Position numbers and translations under genes: made by a program. The notes below the pieces were generated by a model. That model was not told the origin of the DNA, did not search any database, and saw only the letters and a list, made by a program, of their open reading frames with translations. This document shows, piece by piece, positions 24,851-37,431 of a DNA stretch of 64,000 bases. Position 1 is the stretch's first letter, and every line of letters begins with the position of its first letter. Source of the DNA: Pseudoscleropodium purum (lineage: Eukaryota > Streptophyta > Bryopsida > Hypnales > Brachytheciaceae); NCBI GenBank assembly GCA_963969395.1, contig OZ017797.1, forward strand, positions 13,764,001-13,828,000, in the 5' to 3' direction.

Positions 24851-26495
24851 AAACCAATTAGTAAGCTTATTGCAATATTGTAAATTGTAATATTTTATAG
24901 AGTGTGCTAGTTTGTTAGACCACCAAGAGATGGACCCAGAGTTTTTTTTTTTCTCCTGATAAACAGTAATCCACTAGTTGGCAGCATGTCATTGAATGAA
25001 ATTTGGAAGGACGTTAGTGTATTAGCTCCTTTTTGTCATAACATAATCTAGTGATGGCAAAATTTGGCTGCCAAAAGAAACACTAGATGGAATGTCTTTG
25101 CTCTACGTTTAGATATTTCTTATATGAAGGCTATTTTGAGCAAAGCTAGAAAGAAATTCAACACTCTTCATACATTATTTACTAATTAGCTAGGGGGGTC
25201 CTTATACATCCTTGAAAAAGGGGACCCCCTTGAGTGTGAACAAAATTGTTTAACATGGCTCCTCAACCAACCCCAATTCTTGCAATAACAAATAAGTCCC
25301 TCCCATGCATCTAGGGAGGCATAATACCTTTCCAGCATGGGGATGACCATTGCTTGATTATAGAATGTTATGCCAATTGCACTAACTAAAGTAAACCAAC
25401 CTATGATAGACAAAAAATCTGTTACAGATACCTAGGAAATGGCCTGTCAACTCCTAAAGGACCAAGTAACCATTCAACATACACAAGAGATCTTGAGTAG
25501 TTATATACACAGTCAAATTTGGTTGAATGTTTATGAAAGTTTGACACAAGGTGTAAACATATAAACCTTAATGGAAATATTATTTTTTTGACTAGGTCTC
25601 CGGATCAAAAGTTATATTGCCTTGAACTTTTGAGGCAATCCGGGTAGCTTTGAAGAATATGTGCAAAACTCTTCTTTTACTTTTGAAATTTGACAAGTAT
25701 ATAGCTTACGTGATACAAGATGCATATCTAATTGTAAGATCTTGCAATAGACTAATAAAAAAATGCATGAAAAAAATTTCAAAAACTTTGACCACAAAGA
25801 TTGCATAACATTTGAGTTCAAAGTGAAGAAAAGATAGCCGTTTGATACAATGCCAAACTAGTTGTTACAAAGTAATATATCAAATCCTTTAACCTTAAAA
25901 AATTTGCATTTTAGATTTTGAAAAAATGCAGAAAGTTGTAAGTCCATTCATTTTATGAACATAATCTTCAATTCAGAATTATCTAAACTTGAAATAACTT
26001 GGGCTTGTTGTCATTAGAAAGTACCTGAGTTTCTTATTCATTTTCAGAAAATTCTTTAAAAAATCATATGGAAATTGAAGTGGAAAAAGAGCAATAACAC
26101 TTTCTAGTTGATGAGCTCTTTACCTAAACCTTTGCAAATTTTATAAGTTAAGAAAATAGGACTTAAACCTCATAAGATATGATTGTTTACAATCATACCT
26201 TGTTGTTTCAAAACATAGTATCATACCAAGCTATTAGGATCAACATTTTATGCTAAATATTTTAATTAAAGTTGGAAAATCTAGTTTGATAGATGCTCAA
26301 AGTAGTAATATTTTCAATGTATTTTTTGTTACAATTTTTTGGAAAAAATATTTTTTCTAAAATTACATAATCAAATTTTAGAATTGCTTTATTACCAACC
26401 ATAATAGTCACATATAATATAAGCTAATCCCTAAAGGAACATGAATGTATTGGACTATCAAGTCTAAGAGTTGTGTTCTTAGATACAAAGATGTA
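24850..26495. other. AT-rich repeats, no gene
   Basis: 25590-25830 resembles the first third of the divergent repeat at 10177-11075 (AGATCTTGCAATAGACTAAT, then AACTTTGACCACAAAGATTG). 26165-26490 repeats 13815-14160 (ACCTCATAAGAT, GATCAACATT, TTAATTAAAGTTGGAAAATC). I see no coding sequence. Confidence 0.5.
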
Positions 26496-26499
26496 TTTT

Positions 26500-27000
26500 G
26501 TTCCTAGAGGACCAAAATTATATTTTTTTGGCAACACAAAGATCTTAAACAATTCACTATAAATGGGATTTTTAGTTTTATTCTTTGAAATTTTCACACA
26601 ATATGTGCCCAAGGAATAGCTTTAAGGCCCAAAACTTTTCATAACTTTTAACTTCATGGTTAAAAAAGTTATTGTACAATATGTAGTTTGTTTCTCAACT
26701 CATAAAGCTTGAACAAATTTAAAAAATCACTTTTGTGAAGAAAAATTGAAATTGGTTTTTTTAATTTATATATATGTAGAAAGCTTTGAATTGTTCAATT
26801 TTGATCAATGAGATGAAAGTTATGAGGAGTTTTTGTTTGCGGATAGTTATGGATTTGATGATATAAAATAAATTTTGAAGTCCTTTAGTTAACTCAATTT
26901 TCAATATTTTTTGAAAAAAATAAAATGATAGGATGTAGATTTTTATTACAACAATACAAACATTGGGATTAGAAATTTTCAAACACATGGACAATTTCCA
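26500..27000 (-). mobile_element. TTAA-family repeat, half copy in reverse orientation
   Basis: Starts near TTCCTAGAGGACCAAAATTA (compare the family right end, TTTGGTCCTTTAGG, reversed). It continues through TGCCCAAGGAATAGCTTTAA, CTTTTAACTTCATGGTTAAA and GAAAGCTTTGAATTGTTCAA to about 27000, where family similarity stops abruptly. Confidence 0.55.
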
Positions 27001-27982
27001 TTCTTAACAACTTTTTGACAATGGAGGTTTTCAATGCATTATCCCACTTTGATAAAAAAAAAATTTGCATATGGATGTGCTTGTAATTATTAATTTTAAC
27101 CATACAAAAGTTAAGACTATTTTGTCTAGTATGCATAAAAATTAATTGTGAAAATATTGACCATTAGATTTTTAGATTATAACAATTTTAGATGATCAAC
27201 TTTATAGGCAAAAAACATAACTTTTGGAAAAGAAAAATTATAGGAAGATTAATAATGATTTACCCTCTTTCCCCTCAAAAAAAAAGTTATACTACAATCT
27301 AAGGCAAATATAGTATTTTTAATTTTAGAAATTAGAAATTAGAAATTCAAAAATTCTCTTAAATTTGTACACAATTTTAAATAGAATGAGTAATTTTGGA
27401 TCCTATAGAGTTAAAGAAAATTTCTATATTTTTAAATTTTTTAAATTTAATAATTGATAGTATTAGCATATTTTTGAACATCTTCAAAAAAATTGGAATT
27501 ATTTTAATTATTTTTGTATTCATAATCACCCCAAGTTGAACCTTGTATTTTTAAAATTGCTAAGAGTGAAAATTTTTTTTTTCTTTGATCAATGTGTATG
27601 AACAGTGTATAGACTAGAAATGTCCAAAAAAATGTTTTTTTTCATCCTTATTATTTCTTTCATTGTAAAACAATTTTGTTTGCTCACTTTTCCTCAATAA
27701 ATTTTCAAATAAATCCCATGTTGAAATTTTGGAAATAAAAAATTTCAACAAGTATGTAAATTTGTTACTCTATAAGTCCCGAGTTTATGAAATATTGAAA
27801 TTTGTTTCACCTTACCAAGAAGTTGCCATTGAGAATTTCAAGAAGACACATTGCACTCTTTTAATCCTTGAGGATAAGTCAACAGGAAATTTCTAATGGT
27901 TTGAAATTCCTGTGAACTTAGAAAGTAGGCAATATTAGGATGTAAAACTTGTGAATTTTGTAGTAGAGGTTGGAAGCATTAT

Positions 27983-28935
27983 CTTAACCTCTAAATGATT
28001 TTGACTATGTTTTCACCAAAATTGCTCCCAAATTGTCATTTCTATTATGAGTACCAAAGCTTAGAAAAAAAATACATTTTTGGACATGTATAACTATAGG
28101 ATCTTGTAGAATATTGTTTTAAAAGCATGTGGAAAAAATTTCAAAATTTTCTACTTTCTAGATTGCAAGATATTAGCATTTGAAGTGACAAAAAAAAAAA
28201 TTTTGGCTCTGCAAGAAAGTAGGCAGTTGCATTTCATAAGTTCACATTTGTTTGGAAAAATGGCCAAAGTGGTGGTTACTCTTTGAATGCATTCTTCAAG
28301 TCAAGTTGACTACATGCTTGAAAAATTTTAGATCATTTGGAATTATACAACACGTAGAAAAAAAATAATAAGTAAAAAGGATTATATAATTCAAAATACT
28401 AAATTGTTAACAATTTATTTATAAAATTGAAAAATGTCAATTTCAATGGTCATAATGTAATAGTAACCAATCTATACCTAATTTTTTATTTTCTTTCCAA
28501 AAATATTGAAAAATGATTTAAATAAAAGACTTCTAAATTTGTCTAAGAGTATAGATTCAATAATGACCCGCAAACTCTCAAAAATTAAAACTCTTCAAAA
28601 TTTTTGACTCATTGATCAAAATGGAATGATTTAAAACTTTCCAAATATATACAAATATAGAGAACTAATTTCAAATTTTAATTTCTTAAAAAGTGATCTT
28701 TATAGAAGTTTTTTTGTTACCCAAGCTGCCCATTGAGCAATGAAAAGTACATATCATACAATAACTTTTTAACCATGTAGTCAAAAGTTATAAAATTGTT
28801 GGGCCTTAAAGTTACTCTTCATGCACATGTTGTGTTAAAATTTCAAAGGAAAAAAATAAAAACTCCATTTGTAGTGAGCTACGCAAAATTACTATGTTGC
28901 CAAAAAACACAATTTAGGCATTTAGGGTTTTAAAA
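27983..28935 (+). mobile_element. TTAA-bounded repeat, full-length plus copy
   Basis: The left end is TTAACCTCTAAATGATTTTG and the right end GGCATTTAGGGTTTTAA. TTAA is present at both ends and the inverted CC-CTAAATG/CATTTAGGG termini are clear. All internal family blocks are present, including GGATCTTGTAGAATATTG and GTTGGGCCTTAAAGTTACTC. Confidence 0.7.
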
Positions 28936-30495
28936 TTCATGAATATTTCTAATGGATTTATGATGCATGTTCAGACTTTAGAATTAGAAAAATGGTGGAA
29001 TTTCTTGAAAAAAATTTATATAAAAAGGTTAGAAAATAAAGTAAATATAATGTTCAACCTTTGTTTTTTTGTGTAGTATCATATATTCTTTAAGTGTGTC
29101 ATTCATTTCCTTTGAAGTGAAATTCATTCTTCTAGAAAGTATAGGAATTAACCTTTGGACATGGATACAATACACAGAGCAAATAATTATATTGTTTTGT
29201 ACCATAGCATTCCTAAAATATTAATTGTATCAATTTATACTAAGGATATACTATTATAGTTTTCCAAGAATATTATTATATAGCTACATAATGGGTTGTA
29301 AAGTCTACATAATTTTTAGTTAATATTATAAAAAATTACACAAACTTTCATCATCCCCTTATAAAGGTATTTCTAGATTGCCAATAATCCAAATAAACTC
29401 ATTTCACTTGTACTTTTAACAAATTTGTGCTTTTCAAGGACTCCAATGATTATTTTAAACTTTTAGAGGTTATACAAGGATTTAAGTAATCCTAAATAAG
29501 AAATAAATACAAAGGACCAAGGGTATTTTTCAGAAGATAATTGTCAAAGGTTGCTATTTTTTTATACATGGCTAAAGTTAGAAATAATTAAAAAAAAAAT
29601 TCAATTGTACAAAAGTAGAACTGGTAGTTATTGCCACTTTACAGTGTATAGTAACAAACTATTGTGAAACATGTAAAAAAATTTAGACCATTTGACAACA
29701 TGGATTGAAAGGTTGTGATGTTTGAAGTGAGGGAGAAATTTCATTTCATTCCTACAAAATATGGTCAATAAATTTTGAACCATTTTTGGAATAAATTTTT
29801 TGCTCCATACAAAATTAAGCCTCTACACTATCAAGTATTTAATCTTGTTAAGTATGTTCATGCACAATTTCAAAAGCAAAGAAGGGGGCCAACTTAGTCT
29901 AAATCACCTTGCAAAACGAGGAAGTCAAGTAATTGGCAGTACACTATTCATTTTTTGAAATCATTCACACACTATTCATTGATAATTTATTGTGCAGTTA
30001 GGAAATTTTTTGTTTGAAATCTAAATAGTAAAATCTTAAAGGCAAACATTTGTAATGTATAGAAAAAATTCCAAGACTTTTTAAAGTGCAAATTTCAAGA
30101 TAATAGCATTTGTAGTTGGATAAAAATGTTTCTCTTTTCAAACTTGCTTGACATGGTTAGTACAGTTTTGACTCTTCTTGCAATGAAATTTTTGCATTGT
30201 AAATGGTGTTTATTGACAAATGTTAGTATATAATATCATGTTAGTTGTATGTATGTTAAATTTTAGAAGTAGATGAGGAATTTAACAAAAGATGCCCAAA
30301 GTATTTGAATCTTTTGGGGCAACATGAATTTTGGTTCAAGCATCCAATCACATTTTTTTTCAAATTTCTAAAGGGGGGGAGAATATTTCCATCTTGTATC
30401 AAAAATTTAGAAACAACAAATCATTTCTAACTTTGTAATCACCTACCCAAATTTCCAAAGTCTTTTAATTGGACACTTAGTCCTTTAGGGGTAAG
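28935..30495 (+). repeat. Third composite repeat block, left part and TTAA-type repeat
   Basis: It directly follows the preceding TTAA element. The left part (28940-29500) and the second-type repeat (about 29501-30494, ending TAGTCCTTTAGGGGTAA) align with 14210-15860 and 22730-24330. Its GC-rich island is displaced to 32265, because 30500-32260 carries another TTAA element and unrelated DNA. Confidence 0.6.
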
Positions 30496-30814
30496 AGTGA
30501 CCAAATTGATAGCACTATTTTTTTGACTTTTTGTAGAACTCTCTTGTATGAATTATTTTGTTCTTAAACTTAGCTTAGATTGGACAATTCAAATATATAC
30601 TTCTATATTGGAAAAAAAATTGGACAATTTTTGCCCAATGTGCCAATTTACATGAAGGGATACTACTCATGCCAATATGGCACACAAGTGTTTGTTTCTC
30701 TAGTAACATGACAAGCGAAGGGACAAGTAGAAGATTTTGTAAAATTTGGTGTCATAATGTGGTCTTTTTGTTAAGTAGTTTTACATTTGCCTAGGTAAAA
30801 ATTAGCTTCGCTTT

Positions 30815-31732
30815 TGATCCCTAAAGGTTTTTGACCATGTTTTCACCAAAAATGCTCCAAAATTGTCATTTCTAATACAAGTACCAAATTTTAGATAAAA
30901 ACATATTTTGGATACATGTAACCATAGGATCTTGTAGTAAGCTAGTTTGAAAAGATGTTGAATTTCTTTTTAGAAATTTCCACCATTTAGATTGCAAGAT
31001 ATTAGTGTTCGAGTTGACAAAATATTTATTTGGGCCCTACAAAAAACAAGGCAACTTCACTTTACAAGGTCACATTTGTATGAAAAAAATGACTTAAATG
31101 ATGGTGCTTTTTTGGATACATTCTTCAAGGCAAATTGACAATCATGTGCTTCAAAAAATTTAGATCATTTGGAATTGTACAACATATAGAAAAAAGTAGA
31201 AAGAAGTAGAAAATGATTCAAAATACTAAATTGTGAAGTATTTAGTTTAGGAATGGAAAAATACCAATCTCAATGATTATGATGTTGTAATAAATAATGT
31301 ACATCCTATGATTTTCTTAAACTAAAAATTGAATTAAATAAAGGACTTCAAAGTTTATTTTAGAGTCTAGAATCCACAACTACCAAAAAACTAAAACTCC
31401 TCATAGCTTTCATCTTGCTAATGAAAATGGAATGATTTAAATCTTTCAAAATATATATAAATCTAGAAAACTAATTTCAAATTTTTGTTTTTGAAAAAAA
31501 AGAGTTTTCGAGTTTGCCTAAACTGCACAGCCAAGGAAAATAACTACATACTTCACAAAAACTTTTTAACCATGTAGCCAAAAGTTATGAAATCATTGGG
31601 CTTTAAAGCTACTCCTTGGACATATGCTTTGTTAAAATTTTAAAAAAGAAAAAGAAAATTTTTGTTTGTATTAAGTTGCCTAAAATCACTATATTGCCAA
31701 AAAAAACTGTAGTTTGGTGCTTTAGGGGTTAA
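30815..31732 (+). mobile_element. TTAA-bounded repeat, plus copy with decayed left end
   Basis: The left end reads GATCCCTAAAGGTTTTTGAC (no TTAA) and then CATGTTTTCACCAAAAATGC. The right end is GGTGCTTTAGGGGTTAA. The interior is in full family order. It sits inside the third composite block and separates that block's two halves. Confidence 0.65.
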
Positions 31733-32447
31733 AGTGTTCATATCCATTATGAACTTTCAACCCAATTACACCCCTATCTTCACTCATCTGACATTCCAAG
31801 GGACTAAAATGTTGGATGACTGTAGATATGGGCCCAATAAAATGTACGGATTAGTGTGCATACTAGGTATACATAACTTACCAACCCTTCTTATTTGGGG
31901 TACCATTTCAAGCTAAATGTCTACTTTTCGCCAAATTAAAATATTTCCTTTGACCAAATTTTTTCCATTTCTATTAAAAATGTGGATTAAATTGCCAAAA
32001 TTAGATTTTAAAAAAAGTGCATGAATATGTTTGAAAATTGTTTTTTTAGTTCAAAAGATGGATAAATGTAGAAATACAATGCTTGACCAAATTTAAAGTG
32101 ATTGCCACCTTGACACTTTCTCAAAAAAGAAAAAAAGAAAAAGAAGTTGTAATTTACTATTGAATCTTACATATGATTCAAATTTATATCTTTGTAGATA
32201 AGTTTTTCCCGTTCCTTGAAACTTTAATTAAAAGCTTCAAATCTTTTTCAAAAAAGAAATCTCAAGAGTCAAAAATACAATGCGGGATGCCCGTACTTTT
32301 TCTTTTTGAAAGTACTCATGTAAGCTTAAGTTATAAAACTTCCATACTTTCAACCCCAAGATGTGGGAGTACGGGATTAGAGTACGGCATGTACTCCGAT
32401 TCAACTTGATGCTCATTCAATGCTCATTCAATGCTTCAATATCAATG

Positions 32448-32760
32448 GCACTCAAACTGCAGGCGTGGCAAAAGACTGGCGAGAGGGGCTCCATTGGCAG
32501 ACCGCAGCTTTTGATCCATGTCTGCTTGTATTTTAGCGAGCCTCCATCCATCGTGCGTACAAACCCGTCCGTACAAAGACCATCCATGAGAAAAATTTGC
32601 AGGACCCCAGGAGGGGGGCAAGGGTATGACATAAGTAACCCTACTTTGTGCCCTCTGGTGCAAGAGAAAAGTAGCCGTGCAAGAAGAACAAATATTTGCA
32701 TTTTATTCATGATGGCAAAGCCAATGATGTAAGTTGATCGCAAGCTTATCGTCATATATA
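32448..32760 (-). other. GC-rich island, copy 3 of 3, with conserved peptide
   Basis: Nearly identical over long stretches to the island at 16090 (ACTCAAACTGCAGGCGTGGC, then AAAAGACTGGCGAGAGGGGC) and similar to that at 24545. The minus-strand frame from MDGGSLKYKQTWIKSC continues through LSPVFCHACSLS. A second conserved part (GCAAGGGTATGACATAAG-type) is shared with copy 2 only. Confidence 0.45.
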
Positions 32761-33265
32761 TTATACTGAGCCCATCTGTCGTAGTATGGACTGGCTTGCT
32801 CTAAGTTCAGATATTTCTTAGGACCACTTTACTTTACACATGGGGGCAAAGCCAAATAAAAAATAATTAAAAAAAATAAAAAAATAAAACTCTTGTTGCA
32901 CCAATTAATCCACAAATGATGCAATGGCCATTTTCTGGTTGTTGAATGATAGAGAATCTTGTTGTGTAGGACAAAAGTACAACTATTCATTTTTAAAATT
33001 TTGTGAAAAAAGACAAGGTCTTCTATAGTAGCTTGACTTCCAATAAGTGTTTTTTTCATTTTTTTTTAAATCCAAAAATGCACACGGTATCAAAACAAAT
33101 CGGATTTCCACAAAGCCTTCTGTGTCATTCAAGGGTTAAGGTAAACCAAGCTATCATAAACAAAAGACCTATTATATAACATTGTTAATTATTGTAAATC
33201 AATCCCACTTTTAGAAGGAATAATGCCTTCTTTGGATACATGGAAAGGAATTTAGTTATAATCTA

Positions 33266-33412
33266 GAGAGAATCATCGGTTGGCTACAAAGTTGTAGAGA
33301 ATCATTGGTTGGTTGCAAAGTTGTAGAGAATCATTCGCTGGTTAGAAAGTTGTATAGAATCATTGGTTGGTTAGAAAGTTGTAGAGAATAACTAACTAGC
33401 TAGGAAGTTGTC
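33266..33412. repeat. Minisatellite, 29-bp period, 5 units
   Basis: ATCATTGGTTGGTTNNAAAG followed by TTGTAGAGA repeats with exact 29-base steps: the ATCAT starts are at 33272, 33301, 33330, 33359 and, degenerate, 33388. Confidence 0.85.
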
Positions 33413-33429
33413 ATGTCCAATTTTGGAGG

Positions 33430-34280
33430 GAGAAAAAGGCACCTCATCAGCATTGATTAAAAATGTTATGCATTAACATTTGAGGAAGGGCCCATTAAAG
33501 TCTTGTGTCAACTCCATGACAAACTTTTTTCAATAATTGGGATTTGGGCTACATTAGGTTGAGTTAGTGACATCCAATCAATGTCTTGAATGATAGTGAT
33601 AGAGTGAGTAGTGATTGCAATAGGAACTTCTACCTTTTGAGTGTAAATTTGTCACAAGAAATGATTTTTTTAGGCCTTCATGTTATGGCTATGTTACGAA
33701 ATATTGTGTGCACTTTAAGTGAGTAAGATGACAATTATGGATACACATTTTATTGTTTTTGGGGTAGTCTAGGGATTCTTTTGGGTCAATTGGACAGTAC
33801 ATTCCAAAAATTCAGAACAAATTCATACTTTGTCAAAAAAAATTCAATTGCTCTCCCCATTTCTCTCATTAGTATTTATCTAGAAAAAAATATTTAAAAA
33901 TTCAACATTGCAAACAATACAAACCAATCATTTTACTTATTATAGGTTGATTTACCATAAAGACCTAGAAATGTTCCAATTTAACCAATGAGAATCATTG
34001 TCATAGGAGGTCTATAATGCACCTCTTCAATAACTAATTTGCAATTAAGAGAAGTTCAATTTCTTTAAATATTTTTCAAGAAATTTTACTTGAAAGACAC
34101 ATAGAATTGGCTTTAAATCCAAGTCCCTTTATATGTTTTTGGACCTTTGTGCAGTTAGTTATGAATTTTTTGAAGTTGAAATGTAGTGGTCATTAAAAGC
34201 ATCCACTTTTTGAAATGTACACTATTAGTACATTGATTGTACATTGAGAGAGCAAATTATATTTCTATATTAAAAGATAT
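33430..34280 (+). repeat. Interspersed repeat, copy 1 (about 0.8 kb)
   Basis: It matches 45590-46200 in the same orientation and order: CAATCAATGTCTT, AATAGGAACTT, TTTAGG-CTTCATGTTA, GACAATTATGGATACA, AACAAATTCATA-TTTGT, GAAAGACACATAGAATTGGC and TTTTTTGAAGTTGAAATG. No coding capacity. Confidence 0.6.
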
Positions 34281-35640
34281 TTTTAGAGCCTAGGTGCTTC
34301 GTGGACGTCCTACCTTAGAATTTCTTATTTTGGCTCAATTTGATCCCAAGCATAGAGAAAATATATAGTACTCCTTTTTTTTCCAAAATAAATGTCTAAT
34401 TTTAGCAAAGTGCGCAAGATTATAAATTTCTCAAGATTATGAGGTGTCATATATGAGAAAAGATCAATTAGATCGTGATAGACAACTATCTACTAGCTCC
34501 ATTGTGATGCAAATATTTTTCAATTTGCTTGTGATACTATAGAAAGTTGAGTAATATACATCATACATTTAATTCAAGACAATAAAAAACAAACTAAAGA
34601 TATTAAGCACTTATTTCACAAAAGAGGGAGTAGAAACTTCGTAAATTATTATCATTTTTTAGTCAAATTACTTTTGGGGGGTGCAATGTAGCACTATAAA
34701 GCACAAAAAAAGAGCCATGATGACTATTCAAGTCCATTTTTATTCTTATGTAGTTCTTTTGACTCCCTATGCATTTGCAATGGTAATCTAAAAGCACCCC
34801 TCAAGATTGTGGAATAATGAATGAACCTTTTGCCATGCATAGAAACTATATAGTGGTGTTCAAATGCAAATATGAAATAGTGACTACACAACACAATTCC
34901 AATCTTTTCAATCCAATTCTACATTAAAGTTGTCAAAATGCTAATCCTTTACAATTAAAAAAAAGAAGATAACATTTATAATAAAATTATAAATATGTCT
35001 ATTTTTTACAAAATTGGCTCTTTATCAAGTGACATAATGAAATTCTAGCACTTAGGTTGATAGGAGGGTGGACAATAATGGAATTAGAGAATCACCATGG
35101 AGAGACCTACTATGCACGCTAAAAAAACATATGGTGGGCTTTAGGTCAAATGATTTCACTTGAAAATCTTTCTTCAAAATTTTAAGAAAGATCAATTGAA
35201 TACTGCATCTTACATTTAGTAGCATGCACTTTTATTGCCTTGGCTTCTACAATAAGGTAGAAGTACCTATTTCAAACAACTCCCCATAATTGCTTTGCAG
35301 ACTAACCTATTGTGGACAATAAGTGGATGCAATGGTCATTGAAAAAGATTCTTGGTTTGTACCTTCTTGTCCACTCATCTCTCTTTGCTCTTTGCCTAGG
35401 GAGAAGTGCCAAAGCTAACTACAATAGGTGTATTTATGAAACTAGAATGGGTTTGAGTGCAAAATCCACTTTTATATTCAATTAAATATTCATTTTTGAA
35501 AGAAAAAAATTTGCTTTTTTGGCATTCTTCTATGACCTTATTTTTGCACACACTAAACTTAGTTCCCCATGACTTTCCCACATCATCCAGGCTGAAATGT
35601 TTAAGTTTATCTGAAATAGGCACTCCTACCTTAACCTTAA
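34280..35640. other. AT-rich intergenic DNA
   Basis: No gene or repeat boundary that I can support. The overlapping ORFs at 35396-35645 on both strands look like composition effects. Confidence 0.45.
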
Positions 35641-36580
35641 GTTAAGCTGAGATGGTGTGAAATAACTTATTCCACACCCAACAGTGCTTCCTATGTAGCA
35701 AAGTGGACAAGTGGAGGCTCAATGTGATGACCAGGAGGCATGAAAGGAAGCCAGTGGCCACAAAGGCTACTGCATGTTATGAACTAGCCCTAGGAACCTA
35801 CCCAAATTTCCAATTGGTCATTCAATGACCACAGCTAATTGGTCCTGTAGACCGAGGTAACCAACCAATGAAAGCCAAAAGACACATGAGTGGACTGGTC
35901 CTTGACCCAAACCCACCGAACTGCATGTACCACACTACTTTTGTAATAAGCTTCTATCCGTAGCTGCTCCCATTCAAACTTGGCCCTTCTCTTACTCAAA
36001 GGACGAATTGCCATCTGTTCCTCTCTCATGATTGACTTCAAATGGTGCCAACTTAATAAGTTTTATACAGAGTACATGTTTTTGAACATTACAATATTCG
36101 CCCAAAAAGGTGAATCAAAGTTCATCATGCTATGTGCAATCTTATCTGTGACATGGGGATCGAAATGCCTAAGCTTACTGTACAGTACCGTAGGAATAAT
36201 AAGAATACCGAGAAAAAACCAATAATTATTAGTTCAAGACAGAATGAATCCAAACTAAGTTACAGTGGCACTGGGGTACAGATGTTTGAAACTTCGTCTG
36301 GACAAATCTTCTTGACTTTTTCTCGGCAAAATCGTCTCACACAGACACAAAAGCTTCAGTTCAGTTGAAGGATCGCTGAGATTGGAGCTTTATTTAAGAT
36401 AGCAAACACTCGCCCCACTTCATTGGAAGCTCCCCACCTTACGGTCAGTACGTATTGGAAGTACCACAGCCACAACAGAAGCATGTTGTGTAAAGCTTGT
36501 GAACTGAAGAGCATCTGTCATCAGTTGGAAGCAACCATGACAAATATTCATTTTTTAATTTTGGCAGACCGTTTCTGCAA
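35640..36580. other. Less AT-rich segment of unknown role
   Basis: Base composition is closer to that of the gene-bearing ends. The longest frames (35835-36041 minus, 35980-36225 and 36132-36368 plus) overlap one another and show no family. It could be an old gene end or promoter. Confidence 0.2.
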
Positions 36581-36581
36581 G

Positions 36582-37415
36582 TGGGAAATGTCTACTGTAA
36601 TTGCACCTATATTCGACACTATTAGCAACCGAGCAACTTACCATTTGTAAACCAAGTATTAGTATTATTTTTTTATTGTTGTGGGTCTTTCAGGGAGTGA
36701 AAGAAGAAGATTGTAATGTACTTTAGCTTGCATTGTTTTGAATGAGTTATGACATCTCAAAGTACTATGTCCAGGTGTATTCAAAATTGGAAATAATGTA
36801 CACTTGAGATTGGAAATGTCTAACGTAAGTGCACCCATATTTGACACTATTAGCTATTGAGCAACGTACTATTATAAACCAAACATTATTTTTATTTTTA
36901 TGGATCTTTTGGGAAGTGGAAGAAGATTGCAATGCACTTTAGTATGCATTGTTTTGAATGAGTTATGACATCTCAAGGTATTATGTCTAGGTGGTACTCA
37001 AAACTAGAAATAATGTGCACTTTAGAGGAAATATCTATTGTAAGTGCACCGATATTTGACACTACTAGCAACCGATCAACTTATCATTCATAAACCAAAC
37101 ATAATTTTTATAGATCTTTTGGGAAGTGGAAGAAGAAGATTGCAATGCACTTTAGCATGCATTGTTTTGAACAAATTATGACATCTCAAAGCACTATGTC
37201 TAGGTGTATTTAAAACTGGAAATGATGTGCACTTTAGAAGAAATGTCTATTGTAAGTGCACCCATATCTGACACTATTGGCAACCAAGCAACTTGCCATT
37301 GTAAGCCAAACATTACTTTTATTACTCTTTCAAGAAGTGAAAGAAGATTTAAATGCACGTTAGCATGTATTATTTGAACAAGCTATGATATCTCAAAGTA
37401 GTACGTTCAGATGGC
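36582..37415. repeat. Tandem repeat, about 210-220 bp period, four units
   Basis: Unit landmarks GGGTCTTTCAGGGAGTG, GGATCTTTTGGGAAGTGGAA, AGATCTTTTGGGAAGTGGAA and CTCTTTCAAGAAGTGAAAG start near 36684, 36902, 37112 and 37325. Each is followed by TGCATTGTTTTGAA, TATGACATCTCAAAG, ACTATGTCTAGGTG and TGTAAGTGCACCCATAT. A partial unit precedes the first, and the last is truncated. Confidence 0.85.
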
Positions 37416-37431
37416 AACGGTGATGGTATGT

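Noticed and set aside
32417..32755. 112-codon minus-strand ORF as a complete gene
   Set aside because: Only its central 35 or so codons are shared with the other two islands. The ends differ in frame and content, so it is reported as a conserved peptide within a repeat and not as a gene.
36582..37415. CRISPR-like regular spacing
   Set aside because: The units are about 210 bp, contiguous, without unique spacers, and the genome is a plant's. It is a tandem repeat.
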